Positions 46,270 through 57,644 of a stretch of DNA of 64,000 bases are shown piece after piece. The notes under the pieces were generated by a model. The model saw only the letters and a program-made list of their open reading frames with translations, was not told the origin of the DNA and made no database searches. Source of the DNA: Peribacillus psychrosaccharolyticus ATCC 23296 (GTDB taxonomy: Bacteria; Bacillota; Bacilli; Bacillales; DSM-1321); contig NZ_AJTN02000193.1 of the NCBI RefSeq assembly GCF_000305495.1, forward strand, positions 1-64,000, read 5' to 3'. Position 1 is the first letter of the stretch; every line of letters starts with the position of its first letter. Position numbers and translations under genes: made by a program.

Positions 46270-47208
46270 ATGATTAGAACCGGCATTATTGGATTAGGCG
46301 CAATTGGACAACGGATTATTCATGCATTTAACAACCATCCAAAAATCAAGATTACAGCTGTTTGTGATCACCTTGAAGAGCTCGCTGACAAAACGGCAGC
46401 AACTTACAATGTACGGGCATTCACCAATCACGAAGAGATGCTCGAACAGATGCAGTTTGATTTAATTTACGTTGCTGTTCCACCAAAATACCATCATCAT
46501 GTTGCCTCAGCTGTTATTGAGAAAAACATACATATTCTCTGTGAAAAGCCACTTGCGAATTCTTTAGAAGAAGCAGTCAGCCTGCATGAATCTGCTCAAT
46601 CTGCTTCCATTGTCCACGCTATGAATTTCCCGTTACATTATCAAGCTGAAAGCAGAATGTTTTCGCAGCTGATACAAACAAATTACATTGGAGAGCTTCG
46701 TCGTGTCGAGCTGAAGATGCATTTTCCAAACTGGCCGAGACTATGGCAGCAAAATGCTTGGGTAGGCAGCCGTGAACAGGGAGGATTTACACTCGAAGTG
46801 GGCATTCACTTCATTCAACAAATACAACAGATTTTTGGTCCGGTTAACGTGATCAATAAGTCCATTCAATATCCTAATAATCCAGAAGCAAGTGAAGATG
46901 CCATTCTAGCTTTATTAAATTTCGATAATAGTATTCCTATCTTACTGGATGGGATAGCACATACCGCCGGAAGTGAAAAAATTGCTTTTACTGCGTATGG
47001 AACAGAAGGTACCCTTTCTCTCCTCGATTGGTCGAAGATAGAAGGCGGAAAAACCGGTGAGCAGATTATGCCTATTGAAGCAGATCAACGTCTTTCCCTT
47101 TCACTTGTAGATGAACTCGTAAAAGCAATTGAAGGTGAGGACGCAGATCTCGTTACCTTTTCTGCTGGTCTTGAGGCCCAAAGGGTACTCGAACAATTAC
47201 GGAGTTAG
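46270..47208 (+). CDS. Gfo/Idh/MocA-family oxidoreductase
   Basis: A 312-residue NAD(P)-dependent sugar oxidoreductase. The Rossmann motif GIIGLGAIGQRI is at residue 5, the family ILCEKPLAN motif with the catalytic Lys near 97, and the C-terminal alpha/beta domain has GGFTLEVGIHFIQQI, where a His may act in catalysis. The substrate is unknown. GGTGGAG precedes the ATG. Confidence 0.9.
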   Translation: MIRTGIIGLGAIGQRIIHAFNNHPKIKITAVCDHLEELADKTAATYNVRAFTNHEEMLEQMQFDLIYVAVPPKYHHHVASAVIEKNIHILCEKPLANSLEEAVSLHESAQSASIVHAMNFPLHYQAESRMFSQLIQTNYIGELRRVELKMHFPNWPRLWQQNAWVGSREQGGFTLEVGIHFIQQIQQIFGPVNVINKSIQYPNNPEASEDAILALLNFDNSIPILLDGIAHTAGSEKIAFTAYGTEGTLSLLDWSKIEGGKTGEQIMPIEADQRLSLSLVDELVKAIEGEDADLVTFSAGLEAQRVLEQLRS

Positions 47209-47220
47209 TCTATACAAAAG

Positions 47221-47250
47221 AAACGCCCTGTATGGCAGGGCATTTCTTCT
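47221..47250 (+). terminator. Terminator after the Gfo/Idh/MocA gene
   Basis: AAACGCCCTG-TATGG-CAGGGCATTT with a T-rich tail TCTTCT. The following 150 bp hold no gene that I can support and end at a near copy of the same hairpin. Confidence 0.8.
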
Positions 47251-47407
47251 GGGTTGTCGAAAATGCGTCACTCATCTCGAACTAACTAACTTCTCTAGCA
47301 GAGATGATAAGAAGGTAGACGGGATGGAGTTAGACCGATAAAATGGTCCCGTAGACTGATATCGCTTTGTTCCCTGCGGAAAGACGTCATTCATCTTCAT
47401 ATTTTCC

Positions 47408-47437
47408 AAATAAAACGCCCTGCGAGACAGGGCGTTT
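47408..47437 (-). terminator. Terminator of the PTS IIC gene
   Basis: AAACGCCCTG and CAGGGCGTTT form a perfect ten-pair stem around CGAGA; on the minus strand TTATTTGG follows. It could also work on the plus strand. Confidence 0.85.
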
Positions 47438-47445
47438 CTTCTATA

Positions 47446-48465
47446 TTATTGGACTTTCATATGTAAATCACCTGTTTTTGTCCAGCCAAATGTTTTTAAA
47501 GCCTGATGCAGGACCAGAGTAATAATAATCGGCAGGACCATACCAATAGCGACATAAATCAAAAAGACGTTCAGACCTTGGTTTGTCAGAATGCTGATTG
47601 GCGCAATGAGGGAACTTAATCCCATGCCGCCCAATTCATATGGCACCTGAAGGTCAAAAACCAGCGTGGCAATCGGTGCACAAACTATCGCTGCTACAAA
47701 AGGCGGAATTACTAAGCGCGGGTTCTTAATTAAATTGGGGAATTGAACCTTAGGTGTGACGATTGCTTGAGCCAGAAATCCACCTAAATCATTCTCCTTA
47801 CGCGACATAGCTGTAAACCCGACAAACTGAACCGTACAGCCTATTAAAGCTGCGGCACTTGAAACCGGATCGAGCTGCAGGGCAATAGCGAGCGCTGCTG
47901 AGGACGCTGGCGTCATCAGCAGGATGCTCCAAACAAGTGCGATCACCATTGACCCGACAAGCGGGTATCCTTGAACTGCCAAAGTAATTTGGGCGCTGAC
48001 TGAATTTAATAGAGGTGTTATAACCGCAGCTAAGCCTGCTCCTGCCACACCTCCAACTAAGATAGCAGCCATCGGAACAGCCATCATATCCAACTTTGTT
48101 TTCCCTACCAAGCGTTTACCTATATATGTGGCAATGACAGCGGCCGCTGCGGCACTAAGCGGCTGCCCGGTAACAATCGACATTGCACCTTCATTTATAC
48201 TAATAGCAGCTCCGCCGACTGATGCACAAACCATGGAGCTGAAAATGACTAATGAGTTGCCTCCCAATTGGTAGGCAATTCCTACTCCTATTGCCGGTGC
48301 AAGTAATACTTTTGCTGTCCCCCCAATGAGAAGAAACGTTTCCCACCCAAAATACTTCCCAAATGATTCAAATAACAGGCCGATTCCTAATGTGACAAGA
48401 ACCGCATTCGCAATTCCCCCAGAGGCCTTATACATCCGATCGATGACATATTCACTCTTCTTCAT
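47446..48465 (-). CDS. PTS_EIIC_2-family membrane protein
   Basis: A 339-residue protein with about nine to ten hydrophobic segments, of the PTS_EIIC_2 type. It is not accompanied by IIA or IIB domains or by HPr, so whether it takes part in phosphotransfer is unclear. Visible marks are GIGVGIAYQLGGNSLVIFSS-type sequence near residue 60 and a long Ala-rich helix region. The ATG at 48465 follows AGGAG by 8 nt; the longer frame to 48543 lacks a site. It is monocistronic. Confidence 0.82.
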   Translation of the reverse strand: MKKSEYVIDRMYKASGGIANAVLVTLGIGLLFESFGKYFGWETFLLIGGTAKVLLAPAIGVGIAYQLGGNSLVIFSSMVCASVGGAAISINEGAMSIVTGQPLSAAAAAVIATYIGKRLVGKTKLDMMAVPMAAILVGGVAGAGLAAVITPLLNSVSAQITLAVQGYPLVGSMVIALVWSILLMTPASSAALAIALQLDPVSSAAALIGCTVQFVGFTAMSRKENDLGGFLAQAIVTPKVQFPNLIKNPRLVIPPFVAAIVCAPIATLVFDLQVPYELGGMGLSSLIAPISILTNQGLNVFLIYVAIGMVLPIIITLVLHQALKTFGWTKTGDLHMKVQ

Positions 48466-48675
48466 GTTTTCACTCCTAGATGCTGGTATTTTAAGAAAGA
48501 TATTAAATCGAATAACTATATGGTGCTTGATGCGAAATAACATTATACTAGCACAAATATTCTGAAAACAATAGATGTTTTTATATTACCAAAATAAAAA
48601 GCTATTTATAAGATAATAAATAGCTAGCAACTAGTATTCAATTTAATAATGTATTATCGCTGTATAAGATGTAAT

Positions 48676-49581
48676 TTAATTCGTAAAGCCATTTAATTTC
48701 ACAAAAAAGTTCCTTAAAAATTGATAAAAGATTCGTTCTGTCGGCATTAACTCTCGTTCTTTTGGAATAATTACTCCCACATTCCGAGAGACTTCCGGCC
48801 CTGTTAAAGGCACTCTTACCGTTGATCGAGGCAGACTATCAATTAAGGTGATTTCAGGAATAAGCGTTACCCCAAGTCCCGCGGATACCAACCCCTTTAT
48901 GGCATCAATATCTTGTCCTTCAAATGAAGTTAAAGGCGTAAACCCTGCTTCTTGGCAAGCATCCACCACCATATCTCTCATAATAAATCCTTCCGGAAAT
49001 AGAATAAAGGAATCTTCTTTTAAGTCACTAAGTGCGATTGCTGAACGATCTGCAAGCGGATGATCAGTTGAGAGGAGCGCCACAATATTATCTAGGAATA
49101 AAACTTCCCCTTTTATTTTCTTTAACCCCCGAGGCACCGGGGCTACTAAAGCAATGTCGACTTCCCCTTTTATGACTTCCTCAATTAATTCATGATAAGA
49201 GCCTTGTAAAAGTTTGAATTTCACATCTGGATATTGCTTTCGAAAAGCTGAAATAACGGTTGGCAGCATATAGGATGCCAGACTGCTCGGATAACCAACT
49301 CGAATAGTCCCCTTTTCAGGATCAAGGCTTTCCTGCACTTCACGTACCCCTTGGTCAATCACGTTAATAGCTTGCTCCATAAACGCAAGAAATGTGCTGC
49401 CAATAGGCGTTAGTCTGATACTACGCCCTTCTCGAAAGAACAAAGAAACGCCCAGTTCAGCTTCTAGGTTGAAGATTTGCCGGCTTACTGCAGATTGTGC
49501 GACATGAAGAGACGTCGAAGCTTCTGTCATATGTTCACGCTTTGCAACTTCAATAAAATACTTAATCTGTCTTAGCTCCAA
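48676..49581 (-). CDS. GltC-like LysR-family regulator
   Basis: A 301-residue LysR regulator. The helix-turn-helix is MTEASTSLHVAQSAVSRQIFNLE and the effector domain holds GFPTSLA-like GYPSSLASYMLPTVISAF and LFPEGFIMRDMVVDACQEAGF. Both strongly resemble B. subtilis GltC, which controls glutamate synthase genes in response to glutamate and 2-oxoglutarate. Here it is divergent from an NADP-glutamate dehydrogenase gene, so that is the probable target. Confidence 0.9.
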   Translation of the reverse strand: MELRQIKYFIEVAKREHMTEASTSLHVAQSAVSRQIFNLEAELGVSLFFREGRSIRLTPIGSTFLAFMEQAINVIDQGVREVQESLDPEKGTIRVGYPSSLASYMLPTVISAFRKQYPDVKFKLLQGSYHELIEEVIKGEVDIALVAPVPRGLKKIKGEVLFLDNIVALLSTDHPLADRSAIALSDLKEDSFILFPEGFIMRDMVVDACQEAGFTPLTSFEGQDIDAIKGLVSAGLGVTLIPEITLIDSLPRSTVRVPLTGPEVSRNVGVIIPKERELMPTERIFYQFLRNFFVKLNGFTN

Positions 49582-49621
49582 TAACGTTTACCTTCTTCCA
49601 TCTTAATAAAGCATGATTACT

Positions 49622-49636
49622 ATCTAATATTCAGAT
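49622..49636. promoter_or_regulatory. LysR-type T-N11-A dyad between regulator and gdhA
   Basis: ATCTAATATTCAGAT is an almost perfect dyad with ATCT/AGAT ends, the LysR layout. A second half-like AGATAGAT and ACTAGATA follow by one to three helical turns. Confidence 0.55.
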
Positions 49637-49674
49637 TGTTTAGATAGATTTTAAATTATAAACTAGATAAATAG

Positions 49675-51123
<1,449 letters not shown>

Positions 51124-51268
51124 GTTTCACCTAAAAAAATTTCGTTGAGTCGTTGAGTTTTTTTGTTGCGCTCAGTCCCTTCAAACCTTATTTATGATTC
51201 TTTTGAGGAAATGGAGATAATGATGATAAACTAAACATATAAGAGAACGTATAAAGGAGGTTACACGT

Positions 51269-51886
51269 ATGAAAGTGATTCTATTTGGCGCAACAGGGAA
51301 GACAGGCGAGCTCGTCTTACAGCAGGCACTAGAAGCTGGGCTTGAAATTACGGCTTTTGTCCGAAACCCACAAAAGATGAAAACATCACATCCCTTGCTT
51401 CATGTAATAGAGGGCGATGCCTTAGACAGAACTGCTGTAAGCAACGCAATGGAAGGACAGGATGCAGTCATCTCCTGCCTTGGTTCGAATACTGGTTTAA
51501 TGAAGTCCACTGTGCTTGGAGAAATGGGTACGAATATTGTACATGCTATGAAAGAAAAAAACGTATCGCGTATTGTCTATCTTGCTTCTGCTGGTATTGA
51601 CAAAGAAATCCCAGGTGTTTCAGGGAAGCTAGTTATGAAGCTGCTAGGAAAGGTTCTTGCTGATCACCGTACGGCCGTTGATGCTATTAAAGCTAACCAG
51701 CTTGACTGGACGATAGCCCGCCCTATGAGTTTAAATGATGGTCCTTTAATTGGTTCATACCGTGAGGATTTCAAGGGTGTTCCCAAGAATGGACGAGCAA
51801 TCAGCCGGGCAGATGTTGCGCACTTCCTGCTTCGCAGTCTTGAGGATCAGAAGTATAGTAAGCAATCTGTAGCCATTTGCTATTAA
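51269..51886 (+). CDS. NAD(P)H-binding atypical SDR (NmrA/YwnB-like) protein
   Basis: A 205-residue NAD(P)-binding Rossmann protein with FGATGKTGELVLQQAL at the N terminus and IVYLASAGIDKE in the middle. It is similar to flavin reductase/YwnB/NmrA-like proteins, some of which are redox sensors. There is no clear active-site Tyr-x-x-x-Lys. AAAGGAGG precedes the ATG. The substrate is unknown. Confidence 0.85.
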   Translation: MKVILFGATGKTGELVLQQALEAGLEITAFVRNPQKMKTSHPLLHVIEGDALDRTAVSNAMEGQDAVISCLGSNTGLMKSTVLGEMGTNIVHAMKEKNVSRIVYLASAGIDKEIPGVSGKLVMKLLGKVLADHRTAVDAIKANQLDWTIARPMSLNDGPLIGSYREDFKGVPKNGRAISRADVAHFLLRSLEDQKYSKQSVAICY

Positions 51887-51901
51887 TTTTGACTAAACTC
51901 A

Positions 51902-51936
51902 AAAGGCCGCAATGATAATCATTGCGGCTGGTTTTA
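51902..51936. terminator. Bidirectional terminator between the SDR gene and rbsB
   Basis: GCCGCAATGA-TAA-TCATTGCGGC is a perfect ten-pair stem with TTTT on both sides. Confidence 0.85.
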
Positions 51937-51959
51937 ATTCTGTATAATCCCATAAGACT

Positions 51960-52874
51960 TTAGTTAGTTTGTAACTTCAATGGCACGGAGATATTTTCTT
52001 CAACTTGATCCCCCTTTAGAATCTTCACAGCTGCATTCACTGCTTCTTCACCAATTAAGGCTGGCTGCTGTGCGATCGTACCATCTAATTTGCCTTCTTT
52101 CACTGCATCTAAGGCATCCTTTGTCCCATCAAATCCAAGTACAAGGATATCCTTTCCCGCTGCTTGAATCGCTTCAATAGCGCCCAAAGCCATTTCATCG
52201 TTATGAGCAAAGACAGCTTCAACATCTTTGTTCCCTTGAAGAATATTTTCCATAACCGTTAATCCTTTTGTTCTGTCGAATTCAGCTGTTTGACTTGTTA
52301 CCACATTCAACTGCTTGTCAGCAATGTTATGGAAGCCTTTTCCTCGTTCACGAGTTGCCGATGCACCTGATACACCTTCTAGTTCAACTACGTTTGCTTT
52401 TTCGCCCAGCTGTTCAACGATATACGTTCCAGCCATTTCTCCTCCACTTACGTTATCGGAAGCAATAAAGGTAGCCACCTCTCCATCCTCTGCTGAACGG
52501 TCAATCGTAATGACCGGTATTCCCGCTTCATTAGCAGAGAGAACACTTGAGGAAATGGCTGCTGAATCTGTAGGGTTAACAACGAGTACATCGACCCCTT
52601 TTAAGATTAAATCTTCAATGCCGCTTATTTGTTTTGATGTATCGTCTTGTGCGTCAACGACTACAGTTTCTATCCCTTTTTTCTTCGCTTCCTTTACAAT
52701 CCCGTCTTTTACAGATACGAAAAATGGGTTGTTTAAGGTAGAGATACTCACGCCGATTTTAACGTCTTGTAATGATTCCTTTTTTGGTTGTTCTTTAATT
52801 AATCCTGATTCCATCGAACAAGCTGAAAGTACCATTAAAGAAAGTACGATGAAAAAGACTCCTATTTTTTTCAT
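51960..52874 (-). CDS. rbsB: Ribose ABC transporter substrate-binding lipoprotein
   Basis: A 304-residue periplasmic-binding-protein-like lipoprotein. The signal peptide ends in VLSAC (Cys at about 19). The mature part has GVSISTLNNPFFVSVKDGI, VNPTDSAAISS and NDEMALGAIEAIQAAG, as in RbsB. It is the last gene of the ribose operon and lies 15 nt after rbsC. Confidence 0.94.
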   Translation of the reverse strand: MKKIGVFFIVLSLMVLSACSMESGLIKEQPKKESLQDVKIGVSISTLNNPFFVSVKDGIVKEAKKKGIETVVVDAQDDTSKQISGIEDLILKGVDVLVVNPTDSAAISSSVLSANEAGIPVITIDRSAEDGEVATFIASDNVSGGEMAGTYIVEQLGEKANVVELEGVSGASATRERGKGFHNIADKQLNVVTSQTAEFDRTKGLTVMENILQGNKDVEAVFAHNDEMALGAIEAIQAAGKDILVLGFDGTKDALDAVKEGKLDGTIAQQPALIGEEAVNAAVKILKGDQVEENISVPLKLQTN

Positions 52875-52889
52875 ACTTACACCTCTCTA

Positions 52890-53846
52890 TTATGCAGATT
52901 TTTTTCGGTCTAATAATACTGCCACAATAATAACGATCCCTTTCACCACTTGCTGATAGAAAGAAGAAACCCCTAGTAAATTCAACCCATTGTTCAGGGT
53001 TCCAATAATCAAGACCCCAATTAATGTCCCAAACATTCTCCCTTTACCACCAGAAAGACTAGTACCTCCAAGAACGACAGCCGCTATAGCGTCCATTTCA
53101 TATGATTGACCAGCTGTTGGCTGCGCTGAATTGAGTCGGGAAGTTAGAATGGCTCCGGCTAAAGCAGCCGCTGTTCCTGCCAATCCATAAATCATGATCT
53201 TAACTCGATCGACTTTAATCCCAGAGATTCTAGATGCCTTTTCGTTTCCTCCAATTGCATATGTCTTTCTGCCAAACGCTGTTTTATGAAGCAAGAACCA
53301 TAGCATAAAGAAGGCAAGAATCATTGTCACAGCAGGTACCGGAATACCGAAGAAATAGCCTCTGCCCAGCAGTTGGAATCCTAAAGAATCACCAAGGCCC
53401 GTAATCGGTTTACCTTCTGTATACACAAGCGTCAGCCCGCGGAAGATTGTCATGGAAGCTAATGTCGCAATAAAAGGAGCCATTTTTCCTTTTGTAATCA
53501 ACAGCCCATTAATAACACCCATTATTGTCCCTAAAAGAACCCCGACTATGATGGCTAATATCGGATCCATTCCTGAAACCATCATTCCAGCCATCAAAGC
53601 GCTGGATAATGCGAGTATTGATCCGACAGATAAATCTATTCCGCCCGTCAGAATGATGAAGGTCATACCAAATGCAATCAGTGCATTAATAGATATTTGC
53701 CGCAATAAATTCATAATATTTAATGGAGTTAGAAACGATGGATTCAACACAGTAATAATTGCAAATAATAAAATTAGAGCGAACAATGGACCAAACTTCT
53801 GCCATACCGATGTGTTGTTTTTCATTAGTTTTACCTGACTATTCAT
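52890..53846 (-). CDS. rbsC: Ribose ABC transporter permease
   Basis: A 318-residue permease of the AraH/RbsC family with about eight to ten helices. It contains FIILTGGIDLSVGSILALSS near residue 60, the family signature AAVVLGGTSLSGGKGR near 235 and ends in a basic tail. AGGAGG lies 8 nt before the ATG, and it begins 1 nt after rbsA. Confidence 0.95.
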   Translation of the reverse strand: MNSQVKLMKNNTSVWQKFGPLFALILLFAIITVLNPSFLTPLNIMNLLRQISINALIAFGMTFIILTGGIDLSVGSILALSSALMAGMMVSGMDPILAIIVGVLLGTIMGVINGLLITKGKMAPFIATLASMTIFRGLTLVYTEGKPITGLGDSLGFQLLGRGYFFGIPVPAVTMILAFFMLWFLLHKTAFGRKTYAIGGNEKASRISGIKVDRVKIMIYGLAGTAAALAGAILTSRLNSAQPTAGQSYEMDAIAAVVLGGTSLSGGKGRMFGTLIGVLIIGTLNNGLNLLGVSSFYQQVVKGIVIIVAVLLDRKKSA

Positions 53847-53847
53847 C

Positions 53848-55329
53848 CTAGTTACCTCCTGTTGCTAAAGCCATTATTTTTTCTTGTGTCGCTTCCTGCT
53901 TCATCAATTCTCCTGTTATCTTTCCTTCATGAACGACTAGCACCCGATCACTCATTCCGATGATTTCGGGAAGTTCAGAAGAGACCATTATGATGGCCAT
54001 TCCTCGGTTGGTAAGTTCATTCATCAATTCATAGATTTCCCGTTTAGCCCCTACATCGATCCCGCGGGTGGGCTCGTCCATAATTAAAACTTTCGGAGAT
54101 GTACCTATCCATTTTGCTATAACAATTTTTTGTTGATTGCCGCCTGATAACTGGCCTACGATGGTTTCCGTCGATACAGTTTTCACATTCAGTCTTTTGA
54201 CCATCATTTCGACGAATTTTTTTTCATCATTTACCTTAACTAACCCTTTTGGAGCAAAACTCTCCAAATTGGCCAGCCCTATATTATCACGAATTGAAAA
54301 ATCAAGAATTAATCCTTCTTCTTTCCGATTTTCTGTTATAAAGGCAAAGCCAGCTGAAACAGCTTCGGCAGGATTATTAATCGAAACTTTCTTTCCATCA
54401 ACTCTGACTTCACCGCTGTCCACAGTATCCATTCCAAATAAAGCACGCATAATTTCTGTTCGGCCGGCACCCATTAAACCTGAAACACCAAGAATTTCTC
54501 CACTACGCACCGTAAAATGAATATCTTTGAACAATCCGCCGCTAGTCAGACCAACCACTTCTAACACATTTCCCCCTAAACTCGCCTCTCGCTGCGGGAA
54601 ACGATCTTCTAAATCCCTGCCAACCATTTTCTTAACTACTTGATCAAAGTTCGTATCTTTGATTGCTTTCGTATCGACCGTTATCCCATCACGCATCACC
54701 GTAATTCGATCACAGATGGCAAAAATTTCTTCCATTCTATGAGAAATATAAACTAAGGAAACACCTTTCCTTGTAAGGTCCTTCATCACTTTAAACAACT
54801 TTTCTATTTCACGATCCGTTAATGCTGCAGTGGGCTCGTCCATAATAATAACTTCTGCATCCGTCATAAGCGCCTTGGCGATTTCAATCATTTGCTGCTC
54901 TCCAACCGAGCAGAGACCCGCTTCTTTATCGAAAGGAAGGGAAATATCAAGTTTCGAAAATACCTCAGCTGCACGCGTTTTCATTTCTTTCGTTTTTAAA
55001 ACCCCATAGCGGTTTACCAATTCTCTGCCAAGGAAAAGGTTTTCAAGTACAGTCATTTCAGGCCAGATGTTTAATTCCTGACGAATGAATGCAAGGCCGC
55101 ATTGCTCCGCATCAAGTGAATCTTTGAACAGCGTTTCCTGGCCGTTGATGACGATACTACCCTGATCCTGTTTATGAAGACCCGTTAAAATATTCATTAA
55201 CGTTGATTTTCCTGCCCCATTCTCACCCATAAGCGCGTGAATTTCATTAGGTTCAAGATTAAAATCAACACCTTTCAATACCTCATTTGGACCAAATGCT
55301 TTATAAATATTGTGCATTTCAATTTTCAT
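53848..55329 (-). CDS. rbsA: Ribose ABC transporter ATP-binding protein (two ATPase domains)
   Basis: A 493-residue tandem ATPase. The first domain has GENGAGKSTLMN near residue 35 and VIIMDEPTAALTD; the second has a degenerate Walker A (GLMGAGRTEIMR), LSGGNQQKIVIAKW and VLIMDEPTRGIDVGAK, the pattern of RbsA/MglA/XylG proteins. I use the ATG at 55329, 8 nt after AGGGG, over a GTG three codons earlier. It lies 18 nt after rbsD. Confidence 0.96.
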   Translation of the reverse strand: MKIEMHNIYKAFGPNEVLKGVDFNLEPNEIHALMGENGAGKSTLMNILTGLHKQDQGSIVINGQETLFKDSLDAEQCGLAFIRQELNIWPEMTVLENLFLGRELVNRYGVLKTKEMKTRAAEVFSKLDISLPFDKEAGLCSVGEQQMIEIAKALMTDAEVIIMDEPTAALTDREIEKLFKVMKDLTRKGVSLVYISHRMEEIFAICDRITVMRDGITVDTKAIKDTNFDQVVKKMVGRDLEDRFPQREASLGGNVLEVVGLTSGGLFKDIHFTVRSGEILGVSGLMGAGRTEIMRALFGMDTVDSGEVRVDGKKVSINNPAEAVSAGFAFITENRKEEGLILDFSIRDNIGLANLESFAPKGLVKVNDEKKFVEMMVKRLNVKTVSTETIVGQLSGGNQQKIVIAKWIGTSPKVLIMDEPTRGIDVGAKREIYELMNELTNRGMAIIMVSSELPEIIGMSDRVLVVHEGKITGELMKQEATQEKIMALATGGN

Positions 55330-55347
55330 GTTGTTCACCCCTGTTCC

Positions 55348-55740
55348 TTAAAAGAATACCCCGGATTGCAAAATACAATTTGAGTAAGGTGTTATTTCCC
55401 CGGTTCGAATGATGACCTTCGCCCGTTTTGTTAGTTCCTTAAACGCTTCATGAGACACATATTCGACCTTTTCTTCGGCTAGTTGTTCGATAAATTCATG
55501 CTGAGTTTTATTATTTCCTACAATCTCTTCGGCTGCGATTACCTTTTCAACAACCATGTCATTTAAGACAGCGCTTACAACCATCTGGAAAGAAGGCGTT
55601 CCTGCGGTTAACGCTAAATCGATTTTTGGTACGCCTTCCGGGACAGGCAGTCCAGCATCGCCAATTACAATATAATCTGTATGACCAAGATCACTTAGGA
55701 CCTTGGCAATTGAACTATTTAAAATTCCGTATCGTTTCAT
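55348..55740 (-). CDS. rbsD: D-ribose pyranase
   Basis: A 130-residue RbsD, which interconverts pyranose and furanose forms of ribose so that the kinase can act. The catalytic His20 lies in [18 protein letters not shown], and the C-terminal [15 protein letters not shown] is conserved. Its ATG overlaps the rbsK stop by 4 nt. Confidence 0.96.
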   Translation of the reverse strand: MKRYGILNSSIAKVLSDLGHTDYIVIGDAGLPVPEGVPKIDLALTAGTPSFQMVVSAVLNDMVVEKVIAAEEIVGNNKTQHEFIEQLAEEKVEYVSHEAFKELTKRAKVIIRTGEITPYSNCILQSGVFF

Positions 55741-56618
55741 GTTAGACTCCCTTCAACCTCAGCTCTTGTTGGCATACCGCCTTGTGCACCAAACTTTGTC
55801 ACAGAAATCGCTGCTGCCTTGTTGGCAAACTTTAGACTTTCTTCATAACTCTTTCCTTCGGCCACAGCAACTGCAAAAGCTCCATTAAAGGTATCTCCTG
55901 CTCCGGTTGTGTCTACTGCTTTCACTAAGAAACTAGGAATCACTTTTTCAATCATTCCATCAAAATAACGAACCCCTTTTTCACCCTCAGTGATGAAAAG
56001 CTTATTTGGGTATTTCTTTAATACTTCTGTTCTATTAATCCCAGCAAACAAAACGGAACATTCATGTTCGTTTGGTGTCAGATAAGTCGCATTTTCAATG
56101 ACTTCTTCACTTAGTAATCTAGCTGGTGCAGGATTTAATAATAAGTTTATCCCCAGCTCTTTACATAAGCGTGCCGTATATTCTACCGTTTCAACAGGAA
56201 TTTCTTGCTGAATCATCACGATATCCGCATCTTTAATGACTGCACTTGCCTTTTGGACATAATCAGGAGTAATCCAATCATTGGCGCCTTTCACCACAAT
56301 GATACTATTATCCCCTTCTGCAAGCGTGATATGGGCAGTACCTGAAGCAATATCTGGAACGGGTTCCACATAGCTTGTATCAACCCCATTTACGTTTAAA
56401 TTTTTTAGAATCGTTGACCCGTAAACATCATCGCCAACTCTGCCAATCATGGTAACCTCCGCACCAAGACGCGCAGCTGCTACTGCTTGATTTGCTCCTT
56501 TTCCGCCTGGGACAGTGCTAAACCCTTCACCTAATACCGTTTCTCCAGCTGCTGGTCTTTTTTCGGATGTGACAACTAAATCCATTGATGAGCTGCCCAC
56601 AACGGCTATCTTTACCAT
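55737..56618 (-). CDS. rbsK: Ribokinase
   Basis: A 293-residue PfkB-family kinase that phosphorylates ribose at O5. It has [16 protein letters not shown] near residue 38 and the catalytic [16 protein letters not shown] near 238. It follows rbsR by 2 nt and overlaps rbsD by 4 nt. Confidence 0.96.
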   Translation of the reverse strand: MVKIAVVGSSSMDLVVTSEKRPAAGETVLGEGFSTVPGGKGANQAVAAARLGAEVTMIGRVGDDVYGSTILKNLNVNGVDTSYVEPVPDIASGTAHITLAEGDNSIIVVKGANDWITPDYVQKASAVIKDADIVMIQQEIPVETVEYTARLCKELGINLLLNPAPARLLSEEVIENATYLTPNEHECSVLFAGINRTEVLKKYPNKLFITEGEKGVRYFDGMIEKVIPSFLVKAVDTTGAGDTFNGAFAVAVAEGKSYEESLKFANKAAAISVTKFGAQGGMPTRAEVEGSLT

Positions 56619-56620
56619 GT

Positions 56621-57610
56621 TTACATCCCCTTTCGTGTTGTTTGTCTATCAATAAAAGCAACGTCTAATTTTATATGTTGTTCGGTAAGAGGTTCCTTAT
56701 TTATCATTTTAATTAATGATTCTGCTGCAACTTCTCCCATTTCATATGCTGGCTGTCTGATTGTAGATAGGGCAGGATATAACAGGGCACACATCGGAAT
56801 ATCATCATAGCCAATAATTTGCAGATCTTCAGGAATTAGTCTTCCTAACCTCAGTCCTTCTTGAAGAATAGCTGAAGCTACAATATCATTACACGCTATC
56901 ACTCCATCTGTCTTCGGATATTTATCAAACAATTCCTTTGCACAGCTCTTTGCTCCCTGAAAGGATAATGTTGAATCAAGAACCTGAACGTTTACACCTT
57001 CTGTGTTTTGAAGCAGCTCTAAAGCAGATTGATAGCGTTCCCGAACTGGCTTGATTGTAATAGGTCCTCTTACAATGACAATCTCTTTACTGCCTCTCTC
57101 CATTAATGCAGCGGCAGCAAGTTCCCCCCCGGCATGTTGGTCAGCATAAACGGCTGGAAGATCCTCTGTAGTCCGGTCTAACAGGACAACTGGCATATTT
57201 AGATCCTTGTAATTCCGATCATTATACTCACTTGTCGAAGCAATGATACCAATGATGTTATTTTGAGAGAATGTGTTAATATATTCTCGTTCTTTTTCCT
57301 GTTTTCCGTCGCTATTACCAATGATTAAACGGTAACCTCTCCGCTGAAGATAATCTTCAACCCCTCGAGATAATTCAGGAAAAAAGGGATTGGTGATATC
57401 AGGAAGGATTAGACCAATTAATTTAGACTTGCGCTTATAAAGAGAGCGGGCGACTTCGTTCGGTTTATACTGAAGCTTACTAACCGCAAGGTCTACTGCC
57501 TTCTTCGTATCTATATGCGCATATCCACTTCCATTAATGACTCTTGATACAGTAGCAACAGAAACTCCCGCTTCTTTTGCCACATCCCTGATTGTGACCA
57601 ATTCCCTCAA
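56621..57610 (-). CDS. rbsR: Ribose operon repressor (LacI family)
   Basis: A LacI-type regulator of about 329 residues. The helix-turn-helix is TIRDVAKEAGVSVATVSRVI, with ILPDITNPFFPELSRG and GYDDIPMCALLYPALSTIRQ in the sugar-binding domain. It is first in the rbsRKDACB operon. The start is a TTG: 57610 has AAAGGA 6 nt upstream, while 57601 (MVTIRDV) fits homologues better but has little spacing. The ATG at 57658 falls inside the predicted promoter and is ruled out. Confidence 0.9.
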   Translation of the reverse strand: MRELVTIRDVAKEAGVSVATVSRVINGSGYAHIDTKKAVDLAVSKLQYKPNEVARSLYKRKSKLIGLILPDITNPFFPELSRGVEDYLQRRGYRLIIGNSDGKQEKEREYINTFSQNNIIGIIASTSEYNDRNYKDLNMPVVLLDRTTEDLPAVYADQHAGGELAAAALMERGSKEIVIVRGPITIKPVRERYQSALELLQNTEGVNVQVLDSTLSFQGAKSCAKELFDKYPKTDGVIACNDIVASAILQEGLRLGRLIPEDLQIIGYDDIPMCALLYPALSTIRQPAYEMGEVAAESLIKMINKEPLTEQHIKLDVAFIDRQTTRKGM

Positions 57611-57623
57611 CTCTCTTCCTTTA

Positions 57624-57637
57624 TGTAACCGTTTCCA
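57624..57637. promoter_or_regulatory. CcpA cre site of the ribose operon
   Basis: TGTAACCGTTTCCA fits the catabolite-responsive element consensus TGNAANCGNWNNCA. It lies just downstream of the -10, where CcpA bound during glucose growth would block transcription. RbsR, also LacI-type, could use the same dyad. Confidence 0.8.
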
Positions 57638-57644
57638 CAAATAC

